In this document: positions 9,776 through 21,240 of the stretch, one piece after another | Layout of the letters: the number at the start of each line of letters is the position of its first letter | How positions within the stretch are numbered: position 1 is the first letter of the stretch | Assembly (NCBI RefSeq): GCF_914767665.1 | Contig: NC_059504.1 | Location: 37,913,720 to 37,977,719, forward strand | DNA: 64,000 nt | Origin: Harmonia axyridis | Taxonomy: Eukaryota > Arthropoda > Insecta > Coleoptera > Coccinellidae | Direction: 5' to 3' | Notes under the pieces: generated by a model | The model's database searches: none | Told to the model about the DNA's origin: nothing | What the model saw: the letters and a program-made list of their open reading frames with translations, nothing else | Translations under genes and position numbers: made by a program

Positions 9776-10964
9776 ATTTCATTTAAGTACACAGAAATGA
9801 CCTGGCATATGATGGTTTTATATTATTCTCGCAAAAAAACTTAACATTCAATGTCGTTATAAGTTGACTTTGATTTGCAGACGTATTTTATCAATGGAGG
9901 AGTAACTTGTGGTTCAAAAATAACGCTTGGAGTTCAAATTTTTCTGCATAAAAACAACCAATAATATGGTTGTGAGCAGTGGTTTCATCTAATCATCTCT
10001 TGAATGTTCAGTAAAAGACCAACAATTTCCAAGCAGGTTACTTCCTGTGGGAAGTTTCACCTAAAGAGTAAACAACTTAAAATCATTATCATAAATTTGG
10101 CCTCGACTTATCTACATCATTATTCAACATTCGAATCAAATTTGATTTTAATTCTCAATGAAACACCTTCCAATCTCTAGTTCAGTTGAATTATCTCTCA
10201 ACTCGTAAAATTGTTTCAATAGCACTGCTAGAGATTCTCCTTCAATCCCCCTTAAAACTTCGTTGAAGAAGTTAACCCACGAGACCGTAACTTATGGTTA
10301 GAAAATATTGCGAGATTCCATATTCCTCCGGACATAAAACAGCCAACAATCTGATTATCTTCCGCGTTCTTTCCTAATCATCTCCAAAAAAAGTTCAAAA
10401 AAGACAATTCCTTATGCACCTATCCAGCACAGGAGGTGCCTGCTGAAAGCACAACCTGGAAAGCAAACGACTTCCAGATCATTATGATAAATTTGAAGTC
10501 GACTTTACTTCATTATGAGCCAATATCTGAGATTAGAAAGTTGGGATTATAGTCTAGCGTTGAGTGGAGTGCTTTCCTTTAGTTCAGCCACTTCTAAGAA
10601 TGGATCCCAGTGGTCCACCGGAGGCGAAACTCGAAAGGATAAATTTGGTCAGTTCCACTCGCTTCAGATCCCACGACAATAAACTTAGAGCTCTCCTGCA
10701 ATTACGTAATTATTTTTCGTGTTTTGGAACCGAAGGTAATAACCTACAAGGCGGCTTCGCAAATTAATTTGTTTGAGTCGTCATTTGCCTCAGGTACTCT
10801 TGGGGATTAACAAAGACGAGGATCCTGAGCTTTTTTTTGTTTGGATTAGGTTCACATAAAAGAGTGGTATTGTGAAAAAATGTATTCAGAGAGATTCATG
10901 TTGATGTGTTTCAGCAGAAGAGCTAGTGTGATTTCGAATGCATGCTCATTTGAAGTGATTCGCA
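9776..10964. other. Unassigned non-coding DNA
   Basis: No gene or bounded element was seen. Segments near 10035-10125 and 10440-10520 share a loose word order ending TCAT-TATNATAAATTTG, suggesting an old duplication. A 67-codon frame at 10564-10767 has no signature. Confidence 0.35.
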
Positions 10965-11658
10965 TATACACATATCGCCAAAATACTTGGATCCGCCTCA
11001 TGTATTTTATAACGAATATTTAGTCTGAACGGTTTTTGGTACATCTGATCTTTTTTTCTTTCACATGTGCTAGACATACAGAAATGCATACAATAACAAT
11101 TTCCCCTAATTTTACATACAAATTTGTTAAAAGTGGTTCACATAGATTTGGCGTGTTTAAGTGATTATTGAGTTTTTCTCTGCAATCATGCCTGGCAGTA
11201 GATTATCCGTGTTCAATAAAGCTTTGCATAATGAGGGTCTGTCCAATCATCAAATCAGAGATAGACTAAGGATTCTCCAGATTTAGTTATCCATTTATAT
11301 AGTGCATTTGTACCAGAAAACTAACAGCGTTCACTGAAGACGTGGAACTGGCGTCATAGGCTAAATAATGCAAGAGAAGATTGGTATCTACCAGGATATG
11401 CCTGTCGATATCGAAACATAACAGTCTCAGCTGTCCGAACTCATTTAAGAAAAACGTTTGTTCGCTTAATTTCCAATACCAAAATATGGCGGAGACTTGC
11501 TTGAGGTAAATTGCAATCCAGGAGACCAGGAGTACTTCCCAGAGACATAGCCGCTCGTCTACAGTAGGCACAGGAACACAGAGACCAGCTGTTGAGTCAA
11601 TGGCGAAATGATCTTTTTTTTCGGACGGAACCAGAATTGGTTTAGTCAGTGATAGTCG

Positions 11659-11710
11659 GCGACACAGAGTTTGGAGAGGGTCAGGCGACACAGAGTTTGG
11701 AGAGGGTCAG
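11659..11710. repeat. 26-bp perfect tandem duplication inside Tc1 coding relic
   Basis: Positions 11659-11684 and 11685-11710 are identical (GCGACACAGAGTTTGGAGAG plus six bases). It duplicates the RRHRVWR segment and shifts frame, since 26 is not a multiple of three. It probably arose after the element died. Confidence 0.9.
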
Positions 11711-12299
11711 GCAACACGAAAGACTACATTTTGCCAGAGAAGTTGTTTCATACCAAGGAAGATCATTCATGTTTTGGGGAGGTTTAATGCATGGTCGTCG
11801 TATGCAGCTTTTCCATTCTAAACCATATGACAGGGAAAAGATATTCCCGATACATTACACATGGCATCAAAAAAAAATTTTCTTTTTGTTGCCTGGGATT
11901 TTAGAGCCGATTTCAACTAAATTTGGGACGCTCAATCTGTACATGCAATCCGTTTTTCTGTATCAGCTCTACTTTTTTAGATACATCAACTTATCTACCA
12001 ATGTGGGTTTTACTCAGTATATTAATTTATGAGAGCTCTAAAATTCTAGGTTGAACGACAAATAATTATTGGAACAAGAAACCAAAATTACCTTTTAGCG
12101 TACAAGAATAAAAGATCTGCTACCATTCTTTTCTCAAGAAGACAACATAATGGAAATAAATATGGTTCAATACCACCATCAAGAAGAATATAATACCATA
12201 GCTTTGGTCTTACGGAAAATAAAGTAACACGAACATCAACGGATGATTTGTGTAAAAATGGTGAACTTTCTTTTTGGTTAGCAAAGTTGTTACAAGAAA

Positions 12300-12960
12300 T
12301 ATCCTTGTTTCTTGTGGCTCTGGGATAGTAGGGACAAAACACACCAATGGGTTAGGCCTCAGAGAAAAAACGTGGACGTTGGGAAAAAGAATGTCATTTT
12401 GGTTGAAAGAGAAAAAATCTTAGATCTTTCGTTACATATAAAGTTGGGCTTAATGAAGCAATTTGTAAAGGCTCTTGATCAAAATTTGTCATGTTTGGCA
12501 TATAAAGGAGTAAAAATGCATCAATTGAGCACAGAAAAACTCAAAGCAGGGATATTTGACAGCCTATAAATAAGACAATTGATTAAGGATCCTGCAATCA
12601 TGAATTCAATGAATCAAGTTGAACGAGAAGCTTGGACATCATTTGTTGCAGTTGTAGAAAATTTTCTAAGCATATACATACAGCTCAAAACTATGTTGGA
12701 ATGGTTAACAAGGTGCTTAAAAGTTTCAAATCTTCAGGTTGCAATATGAGTATTGAAATATACTATTTACACAGCCACATAGACCGTTTTCAAGAAAATT
12801 TAGGAGACATGAGTGAGGAACAAGGTGAAAGATTTCACCAAGATATTAAAGTTATAGAGGACCGCTACCAAGGAAGATGAGACATCCACATGGTGGCAGA
12901 TTACTGCTGGAGTTTAAAAAGGGATTGTTTAAAAAAACATTCGAGAATGTCGCGGAAAAG
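12300..12960 (+). pseudogene. Relic of a multicopy insect repeat protein (LHIKLGLMKQFVKAL family)
   Basis: Plus-strand fragments read LSLHIKLGLMKQFVKALDQN, then TEKLKAGIFDS (up to 12569), and in a later frame NMSIEIYYLHSHIDRFQENL, EEQGERFHQDIKVIEDRYQG and ADYCW. I recall this block order (LHIKLG, LHSHLD, GERFHQDI, RYQG) from uncharacterised proteins present in many copies in arthropod genomes, so a mobile origin is likely. Its function is unknown to me. A TGA at 12877-12879 stands where the family has W, and there are several frame changes. It lies inside the Tc1 relic and so inserted later. Confidence 0.55.
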
Positions 12961-13562
12961 AAGCTTTCAAAGTGTTGAGTGACTATTTTATTTCTTCAAT
13001 GTCTTTTTTTTGTTTGTAAGTACTACATAATATTGTATTTTGTATAACTAAAAAAAAAATTTCGTATTTATTTTATATTTTAAAAATTTGAGCTCCTGGG
13101 TGAAAATGAATATGTAATTTGAATTCGGGACATCAAATTGATATAGAATCGATCAGCCCAAAAAAATCTCAACACCAAAACAGCTATTCCCCTGTGACTA
13201 TTGAATCCATTAATTATCCTCTCCGATATGAAATTGGAGCCAATTTCATTTTATGGATGACAAGGAGACATAACAAGAGTACAAAATGCACTAGACGTTG
13301 CGAATACTCAAAGATTTGCGTGGCCAGCAAATTCGCCAGACATGAATCCTATTGAGCAATGTGAGATTTTATTAAACGAGCAATGCAGTCTCAAACAGAA
13401 TGAATCCAACTAGGAATCAAATTATTTTTTATTCATTTGTTCGAGTTATCCACAAGTTGTTATTGGTTTGGGTTTCAATATTTCTCAATCGAATATTCCT
13501 CCAACTCTTATGGAAATGAAAATATAATCGTAAAAATAGAGTGAGGGACCAAAATATAATTC

Positions 13563-14136
13563 ACACTCCTGAACCAATAATCAAATCGAAACATTTATTC
13601 ATCTCTATGAAAAGTACATCTGTCACATAAAATTCTATGTTTCTCTCTATGAAACAACACTTTCTCAGTATGTAAGTATCATATAAGTGTCCCCTTCGCC
13701 TATCGAAAAAACTCAAAGAGAACTTCCCCAACGCTGTAGAGTTCTCAATTTCACCCTCAACCGATCAACTCGTAGAGGGGTTGACAAGCTTCCACCTAAT
13801 TCGTACACGACTTCCGTTAATAGTCTGCTCATTTTTCCGGGTATTGCCGTTATTTCCATCGGCAGGCGGCATCACATGAACAGACAGGAATCCATTAACA
13901 AGAGCGCCTCGGTAATTAAACCGCCTCGGTTATTAATCTCACCGTGGGACACCTTGGCAGGCTGACCCTGTGCTGGAACTTGAATTTTACCATACGACTG
14001 GACTCCCATTTCACTCTCGAGAATGATAATTTGCACAACATTCTCTCCTCGACCAGTTTGACATCGTTATATTGAAAATGAGATGAAATAGGTAACTGGA
14101 AATAATTGTTCGATATATGCACATATTTATTATGAA
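13563..14136. promoter_or_regulatory. GC-richer non-coding stretch with paired homeodomain-like sites
   Basis: From about 13680 to 14000 the DNA is less AT-rich than its surroundings. It contains the direct repeat CGCCTCGGTAATTAA (13905-13919) and CGCCTCGGTTATTAA (13922-13936), spaced 17 bases, each ending in a TAAT-type core. Further TTAA-containing sites lie near 13816 and 13892. A cis-regulatory module is possible but inferred only from composition and motif spacing. The 92-codon frame at 13687-13965 is probably incidental. Confidence 0.3.
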
Positions 14137-14961
14137 GGGTGTTTTAGAGCTATAGAACTTCAGATTGCAATAAAACAATGATGGATTATTCGATTGACAT
14201 GAATTTTATTTATCCGCAAGATAATCTTGTGGCATTACATTTTAAATAAGATTTCTGGTATAGAACCGCCACGGCGAGCTCGGATGTAGTCCAATCTGGA
14301 CGTCCAATTTTTGATGACTTTTTCCAAGGGTTTGTGGCTTATCCGCATAGACCAATGACTTTACATAGCCCCACAGAAAGTAGTCAAGCGGTGTTAAATC
14401 ACGTGAAATTAGGCGGTCACCAAACGTGTCTTTCAATAAATCGATTTTGGCACGAGCTGTGTGACATGTTGCGCCGTCTTGTTGGAACCATAGCTCCTGG
14501 ACATCATGGTTGTTCAATTCGGGAATGAAAAAGTTAGTAATCATGGCTCTATACCGATTACCATTAACTGTAACGTTCTGGCCATCATCGTTTTTGAAGA
14601 AGTACAGACCAATGATTCCACCAGCCCATAAAGCGCACCAAACAGTCAGTTTTTCTGGATGTAACGGTGTTTCGACATACACTTGAGGATTAGCTTCACT
14701 CCAAATGACGTAGCCATTCAACCAGAAGTGCGCTTCATCGCTAAACAAAATAAAATGGACGTAGTGCGAGATACGTATTCCGCACAGAACCATTATTTTC
14801 GAAATGAAATTGCACTATTGGCGAGCGTTTTTCAGGCGTGAGTCTGTTCATGATGAATTGCCAAACCAAATTGAGAATAAATAACCTAACAACTGGTAAA
14901 TCAGTTGCTATCTTGAACGGTAATGCCAACTTAAAGTTATACACCTCGAAAAAAAACACCC
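14137..14961 (-). mobile_element. DD41D (rosa-like) mariner, internally deleted, copy A
   Basis: The terminal inverted repeats are GGGTGTTTTAGAGCTATAGA at 14137 and, on the other strand from 14961, GGGTGTTTTTTTTCGAGG. The minus-strand 5' frame starts MNRLTPEKR and runs to an LRPFY block. An internal deletion then joins it out of frame to the catalytic part, FILFSDEAHFWLNGYV (first D), in the 183-codon frame 14242-14793. WFQQDGATCHT (second D) and DLTPLDYFLWGYVKS (third D) follow. In copy B the second and third D are 41 residues apart; copy A has lost about 11 residues there. It is non-autonomous. Confidence 0.85.
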
Positions 14962-15240
14962 TTTATTTCTCACAAAATTGTTGATAAAAAATTTGTGTTG
15001 AACATTTGCATTCATGTCAGAGTGGAATCTTAGGACTTTACTTAGATATTTGGCAATATTTAATAACTGAAAATGGAAATTTCAACCTTGATTATGAGTT
15101 TTTGAAATTGTCGAAGCAAAGTGTTTCAAACCTCCCTATACATGGGAGTCTTGATACACTAAAAGAAAGGATTGATACAATAACAGATAAGGTACAAGCA
15201 ATAATAAGAACTCAATCGTGTATTATCATAACACTACCTA
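14962..15240. other. AT-rich spacer
   Basis: An 84-codon plus frame (15006-15260) ends in an (ATT)n run belonging to the LINE tail next to it. No family motif is seen, and I do not call a gene. Confidence 0.35.
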
Positions 15241-15794
15241 TTATTATTATTATTATTTGAACTGGGGTCGTTGTGGTTCGGGAACTGCGACCATGTAGAT
15301 CTTTCCTTCTCTACTCTACTCATTCATGGAAACCCAAGGAGGTCGTCAATGACTTTGATGAAACTAACAACCTCCTTAGGGGCCTTGGCCTTTACCTCTC
15401 GGGTATCCAGAACTGGCTTTCCCATATGAATGGTTCTTAGGCCAACCAGCTCTGAACACTTGCATACCACGTGTTCTGCTGTTTCTGCTTCTGATCCACA
15501 GAGCCTGCAAATCTCATCTGCTGACTTTCCCATACAGTACAAATGATGTTTGTACCGACAGTGCTTCGTCAGCAGTCTCACCATCAACCGAAGCTCGGCT
15601 CGTTACAGCTTCAAGAGCTTTCTGGCGTAGATAGGTGAAATCATCACGAGTTTTTTTTGGCCTGAGGAAGTTCAGGAGTGTTTATCTAGTGGGTTATCTT
15701 GTTATTCAACTCCCATTGCTGAACCGCTGCCTTATATTGGTCTTTTCCTAGCTCACAGAAAAGCCCGGGTCCAGCAGGTGTAATCCTTGATGCT
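15236..15794 (-). mobile_element. I-like non-LTR retrotransposon 3' fragment, second copy
   Basis: The same family as 5248-6263. The minus frame 15324-15587 carries ICRLCGSEAETAEHVVCKC and KAPKEVVSFIKVIDDL, nearly matching the first copy. The 3' tail is (ATT)n at 15236-15257. The 5' end stops near 15794, within the linker after RNase H, so this copy is shorter. At least one in-frame stop lies just upstream of the 87-codon frame. The two copies share distinctive 3' sequence, giving a usable family consensus. Confidence 0.8.
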
Positions 15795-17818
15795 ACACCC
15801 TGCATTTAATTGAGTTTTTCGAAATTATCACTTGTTTCAGTTTCAACAGCTATTTTTCGTTGAACTAGTTTTTTTTATTTTCAACGTTTTTTTTCTCTTT
15901 TTTTTCAATCAGCTAATGAGGACTACTTGGTCTGGCCTTTTCATTTCCATTTGAACGGCATCTGAAACTCTAATCCCACACTCATTGAGGCACTGCACGC
16001 GATTACGCCTTTTTGAAGATCCGAGGCGGGAAATTCAAACGTGTATCAAACCTCCTTTTCTAAGTTGGCAAATTTTATATTGAAAATACAAAAATTCCAA
16101 ATCGTATGTCTGTCTTCATGTTAATTTAGTTATTCAACTTGTTAACCGTTTACCCAATTCTTACAGTTTTGGACGTTTTGTATTTTTTTTTCAGTTGGTT
16201 ACTAATATTTTGTCATTCTGGAATTGTATTGTAAGACAAAAATTTTATACATAATAAAGATACATCATATTGTGAAGAAAATGGTTCAATGTTGTCAATT
16301 TATGAAAATTACATTTTTATTAAGTACTTATTGAAAGAGCATGTGGCATGCCAGTTACATTTAATGCATGACAATTTGGCTAAAATTGTTTTCAATTCTT
16401 ATCGTGAAAAAAATTCAAATTAGCTGCAAATAACACGTTGAAGTTGTTTACCTTAGGAGTACAATGGCCAGGGTTGTATTTAGGAAGGAGGATTAGAAGT
16501 GAGATGGCAGAATATGAGAGCATGAATGAGGATTTCGTTAAATAATTTTGTACTCACTGAATTTATTAAACGAAAAATCTGATTTTCAACACAATATCAT
16601 TTCACTTCATTTATTTATTTAAGTTAACGTGTCTCGACAGCTATGGCAATTGACACAAGATCCCATTGGGAGTGACAATATTATATCAAAATAGATTTGA
16701 ATAATTAGGTACAGATCATTATCTTTGAGAAATCGTATGGTTGCTTTCACTTTGTTCGAAAATTTCGATTCAGCGATTGAAAAGCGTACAAATAGAATTT
16801 ATAATGCTTGGAAGATTTATTTTTTTTGCTTTGATTACATATAAATATTTGACTAGACATAAAAGATGGCCCCCTGTCCAATCGAATATTCAGTGTTCTT
16901 CAATTGGGGATTCAAAGAAAAATAAGAGATTTCTTGGGTAGTCTTAAGAAAAAAGAGCCATAGACAAGGACAGCAAATGCTTTTTTTTCGAGATACAAGG
17001 TGTATCTTGTAATACTTTTTTTTCGTAATTATTAAACCCGTTCATCGAATCTTGACTAATCTTTGCTACAGATTGTGTAAATGACTAATTTATTCATTAC
17101 AGAATACTAACGGGATCTTCATAATTATTTGGATTTTCCTGTGGATTATTAGAGAATTTCTTAGCAGATACAACACAACTAAAAGAAACAAAAAAGTTTA
17201 GTACTCTGAACTACCAGTGGTCCAGAAAAGAAGTGGTCCAGTTCTGAAGGAAAGAGGCGGGCACTGCTCCAGAAAAAGTATTACCCTGTAAAGGATGAGT
17301 ACTTTTATCAGCACACCAGAAAATGTCTGTCTGACATTTAGTTCGCTTTTGGAAATATCGTTGAAAGATTGGGCGAAAAGCATGCTTTGAATATCCAACT
17401 TGAGTTTGATATGTATAGCCAGTCCGTATTCATAAATGTCATTAATTTATTCTTATCAATCTATCAGAATTAAACTATAATTGTGTGGCTGAGTATAAAA
17501 TAAAGGGATACTTTCTCTAAAGCTCTTTCTGTATGTTTGAAACAGAAAATAATGTACACAGTAAGTTATTCCAAAAATAATCGAATTGTATGAAATGAAA
17601 TAAAAATAACTAGCACAGTAACTGACATTTCATTCACTTCACTTATTCAATAGGGATGTTGCCTATATGTTGAAATTGCTTTCAACTTGTAGATGAGCCC
17701 TATATGAACACGAAAAAAATATTTTCATGGAAAAAATATAGAAAGTACCAATAAAAAAACCGTAAATGAAAAAGTTTTCAAAATTCCCACTGTGACGTCA
17801 CTGCATAATAGATTCAGT
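15795..17818. other. Non-coding DNA with one MITE arm
   Basis: Sequence at about 16195-16305 (GTTGGTTACTAATATTTTGT through GTTCAATGTTGTCAATTT) aligns with the right half of the palindrome at 25286-25486, so it is a solo arm of that family. A short hairpin GAGATACAAGGTGTATCTTG lies near 16990. Nothing else is recognised. Confidence 0.45.
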
Positions 17819-17980
17819 ACCATAGACAAACTAACTAGTTTATCTCTGGTCACCACGTGCTAACGGTCTGTCAAACTGAACTAATATCTGTTGATATTGA
17901 TAGTCAAGTCGGTTTGATTATCATCTGACGTTCTAAACCATAGATAAACTAGTTCTAGATAAGATAAGTTTGTCTATGTT
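17819..17980. mobile_element. Small MITE with TAGACAAACT-type terminal inverted repeats
   Basis: The left end CATAGACAAACTAACTAGTT (17821-) mirrors the right end, which reads GATAAACTAGTTCTAGATAA and closes with AGTTTGTCTATG at 17978. The right arm has about a dozen extra bases, so the pairing is imperfect. About 160 bp, no coding capacity. Confidence 0.55.
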
Positions 17981-19132
17981 CTAAACGTTTTAGTGCTATG
18001 ACGTCAAATGGCCCTGATTGGCGTTCGCAGTTCCGTGCTAGTCGATAAGAATTAACACAATTTGAATCAATTTCATTAAATTGAATTCGAGAAATAAGAT
18101 AATGAAAATGCGATTTTAGTTTTTCGAAAATGGCCTTTAATGTGGAAAACCTAAATTCATTGGATTTTATTATATGACTCAACATCCCTATTACTTCAGA
18201 CGAAGTATCTGTGACGTTGATTACAATTTATCCTTCTGTTATCGACTCTTCACGGAAACTCCTATAGAATTTTCTGAAGAATTCTTAGACAGGAAGGCTT
18301 ATTACTTATTTCCAATCTGAAGTCAAAAGGCGGACATATTTCAGTTGACGTAGATTCACTCAAATCGACGCTATAAACGGTTCTTGGAGATTCCATGCAC
18401 CAGTCATTCGGAGAATTGCATCCTATTGTATCCAGCCAACTAATAGACCATTACTTCAATTCTATAGAAGACCAGATTGTTCTGAAGGAAATTCCTCGGA
18501 ACTAAAAATGCTTGATTCGTTTTCATCTGAGTCTCCGTTTGAAACGGGCAGTTTCAGGAAGTGCAGTAGAGATTCAGCATTCTGTCGATATTGAGAAATA
18601 CCTTCGATTCATTGTGCCATTAAGCTTCCTATGATATGAGCATTGCTTCATCCCACCCGTTGTCCTGGGCTCTAAAAAAAAATTGTTGTTTCAATTGTAA
18701 ATATCGATTTGTATTTGTAGTTCATCAGAAAAACAGAAGGAAATCTAGGACTACCTGTTGTATTTTCAGTAATTATTTTTAACTTCAAGGCACGGATTAC
18801 ATTCATCAAGTAGACTAAATCAACTTTTATAATTTAAAGTGATCATTTATTGATTAGGAGTCTACATCAACCAAAGGATAAATTTGAATTTTCTAAAATT
18901 GTTGTTTCAATTGAAAATGTCGATTTGTCTTTGTAGTTCACAAGAAGAACAAGAAAGAAAAATATGGCTTCCTGTTATAATTGTTCTCTCTGTGAATTCT
19001 TACTAGAGAAACAGTTACGTTCAGTTCTCTCGAAATTCCTCAATTTCAACAGAGTAGAAAATGTCGCCCTCCAATATTTTTCGCTTCGGCGAAATTCGTT
19101 TTGTTTATTCCTGAAAAAATTCCATTCTTTTA
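17981..19132. other. Unassigned non-coding DNA around the duplication
   Basis: Apart from the duplication at 18676-18985, no coding frame, RNA or bounded element was recognised. Confidence 0.35.
18676..18985. repeat. Dispersed direct duplication, about 95-bp units
   Basis: Two segments, 18676-18770 and 18895-18985, share AAAATTGTTGTTTCAATTG, TCGATTTGT, TTTGTAGTTCA and a CCTGTTGTA or CCTGTTATA end. They are about 125 bases apart. No coding meaning is seen. Confidence 0.6.
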
Positions 19133-20628
19133 TACAGGGTGTTTCATTGGGATACGGAAATACTTCACAGGTGCATAGGTAATACCAAGGCGGTTCTGGA
19201 GATACCCCATTTATTGGGTCTTACTGTCTTCGTACCCGTAGGGTGTTTTATGAATTTTGCACGTTTCTTTCTGAGGCCATATCAAACGAACCACCTGGTA
19301 TATTTTCTTCATATTTGGCAAATATGTTCCTAATTGAGAGCCCAAACGTATCATGCAATAACCGCCTTGAAAATCCAAGTCCGGGTTAATACAAAAATTA
19401 TGAATCGTTTGAATTTCCGAAACAACACCCTGTATATCGGAATTTTGAAAATCTGTTTCAATATTCGGAAACACCACTAGAAACTAAACTGAGACCTCAA
19501 AACTTTTCGCGCAGTCAGTTTTACTGCACAAATTTTCAACGTAAAGGTGAAGTTTTTAAGAACTTGGATATCTGAAAGTGGTTTGAAGTGACTTTCAACA
19601 ATGAATTATCAAAAATATTGATTCCATAATAATTTCAACATTACTTTGAAATTAATTTTCATTTGGTTTTCCTTTTTATAGCTGTATGCCATCTCAGTTT
19701 TTATTTATTGAGAATTGAGTTGCATTAGGTTGATATAGTATATTTTGAAACAATTATGAACAAAAAATACAATATAAAATAATAAGAAAAATAACTACAA
19801 AAACGGCTCGAAATGTCCTCCATTTTGATCTGAACGTTTTCTTGATCATTTCAGAATATCTCGAACTGCTTTCCGAATCACATTTGGATCGTTTTTCATT
19901 TTCTGGCTAGCCTATTCTATTTTTCTGATAAGCTGATCTCGAGTATGGATTTCAGAGCAATAAACTAACTTTCATGTGACTCCAGACATAATAATCTACT
20001 GGATTCAAATCAGGGGATCTTGAAGGCCAATTATGAGAAACGCTAGAGAGTAACTCAAAAGTAAAAACTGAAATGGCTATAAAAAGGAAAACCAATGTGA
20101 AAATGAATTACAAAGTAAAGTTGAAATAATTATGGATTCAATATTTTCGATAATTCATTGTTAAAAGTCACTTCAAACCACTTTCAGGTATCCAAGTTCT
20201 TAAAAACTTAACTTTTACGTTGAAAATTTGTGCAGTAAAACTGTCTGCGCGAAAATTTGAGGTACACGTTTCAGTTAAGTTTTTAGTGGTGTTTCCGAAT
20301 ATTAAAACAGATTCTCAAATTTCCCATGTACAGGGTGTTGTTTCGAGGATTCAAACGATTCATAATTTTTTGTTAACCCGACCTGGATTTTCAAGACGGT
20401 TCTTGCATGATATGGCTCTCAATTAGGAACATATTTGCCAAATATGAAGAAAATGTACCGCGTGGTTCGTTTGATATGGCCTCAGAAAGAAACGGGCAAA
20501 ATTCATAAAACACCCTGTATCTCGGCTATGAAGACAGTAAGACCCAATAAATGGGGTATCTCCAGAACCGCATTGGTGTCACCTATGCACCTGTGAAGTA
20601 TTTCCGTTTCCTAATGAAACACCCTGTA
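19133..20628 (-). mobile_element. Tc1/mariner-superfamily element with very long (about 580-bp) TIRs
   Basis: The element begins TACAGGGTGTTTCATTGGGA and ends with the mirror image, TAATGAAACACCCTGTA, with TA on each side. The left arm (19133 to about 19715) and right arm (about 20050-20628) are inverted copies, diverged by roughly a tenth. The middle (19800-20040) codes on the minus strand for a transposase C-terminus: LIRKIE, then KNDPNVIRKAVREILK and NGGHFEPFL, resembling the NGGHFEHLL ending of an insect DDE family. The catalytic core is gone, so this is a non-autonomous derivative dominated by its arms. Solo pieces occur at 2632-2800. Confidence 0.8.
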
Positions 20629-21107
20629 TAAATACATATATGTAACTGTGTGATATTTTTTGGATGAATTCTATAAATTTTTCTTGTTTCTAATATTCTT
20701 TTTCCACGAGTCTTTTTCATATTGATTGAAACCATTGATTAATTTCAATGATTTTTCACACCTATAGTTTCAATGTGGCTTCAGCTTTTAGATTTCTAAA
20801 ACTACCAAAATCTACCAATAGATTTCATAAAAATGTGAGAAAACTACTAATAAAGTCTCACTGGCGAATGCTTCAGTCTCTCGGCGTTCGAGGCATCGCC
20901 TTATTTAGTCTAAGTGCGTACGAGGTTGCAGAAATATATGCCGTGCGACGCGTGCATATCAAGCTCAAGTAATATTAAGTGGCTTGATATCAAGTTAAGC
21001 AATAAATATCTAAAATCAAGTCAAGCTCATGTTATTATTCACAAGCTCGATTTTCAAGACAAGTAGTTGGCTAAAATGTCAAGCTACTTGGCTTGATGAA
21101 TCCCTAA

Positions 21108-21177
21108 TTGCGGGGGTCCACCGAAATCAGTAAAACCGTAAAAGGGGTCCACAAAAAAAAAGGTTTGGGAACCACTG
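21108..21177. mobile_element. hAT-like terminal fragment
   Basis: GGTTTGGGAACCACTG at 21162-21177 is the reverse of CAGTGGTTCCCAAACC, the classic end of many hAT transposons. The preceding GGGGTCCACAAAAA repeats a GGGGTCCAC word from 21113. The other end was not found, so this is a truncated end only. Confidence 0.45.
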
Positions 21178-21240
21178 TCATAAAGATATACTATATTGTA
21201 AAGGAAAAAGACACAATGTTGTCAATTTCAAGTTCTGGAC
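21172..21240. repeat. Solo arm of the GACAACNTTGTGTC MITE family
   Basis: GATATACTATATTGTAAAGG then GACACAATGTTGTCAATTT matches the arms of the palindrome at 25286-25486 (ATATATTATTGTGAAGGATT then GACACAAAGTTGTCAAATT). A third relative is at 16255-16305. Confidence 0.5.

Larger units (their letters stand above)
10965..13562 (+). mobile_element. Tc1-like transposon relic with a nested insertion
   Basis: The plus strand starts with the terminal sequence ATACACATATCGCCAAAATA, also present at 61438. The transposase begins at 11189 with an HTH (MPGSRLSVFNK, then EGLSNHQIRDRLRI). Then come ITVSAVRTHLRKTF, RRHRVWR and FAREVVSYQGRSFMFWGGLM, typical of Tc1. After an interruption it resumes near 13195 (GANFI, then NALDVANTQRFAWPANSPDM and NPIEQ, the third catalytic block). 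The 3' end near 13535-13562 has an inverted terminal match (GGGACCAAAATATAATTCAC). Many stops and frameshifts: dead. A 26-bp tandem duplication sits at 11659-11710. Confidence 0.75.

Noticed and set aside
11287..11691. 134-codon minus-strand frame
   Set aside because: It is the antisense of Tc1 transposase coding sequence, whose plus-strand motifs are clear.
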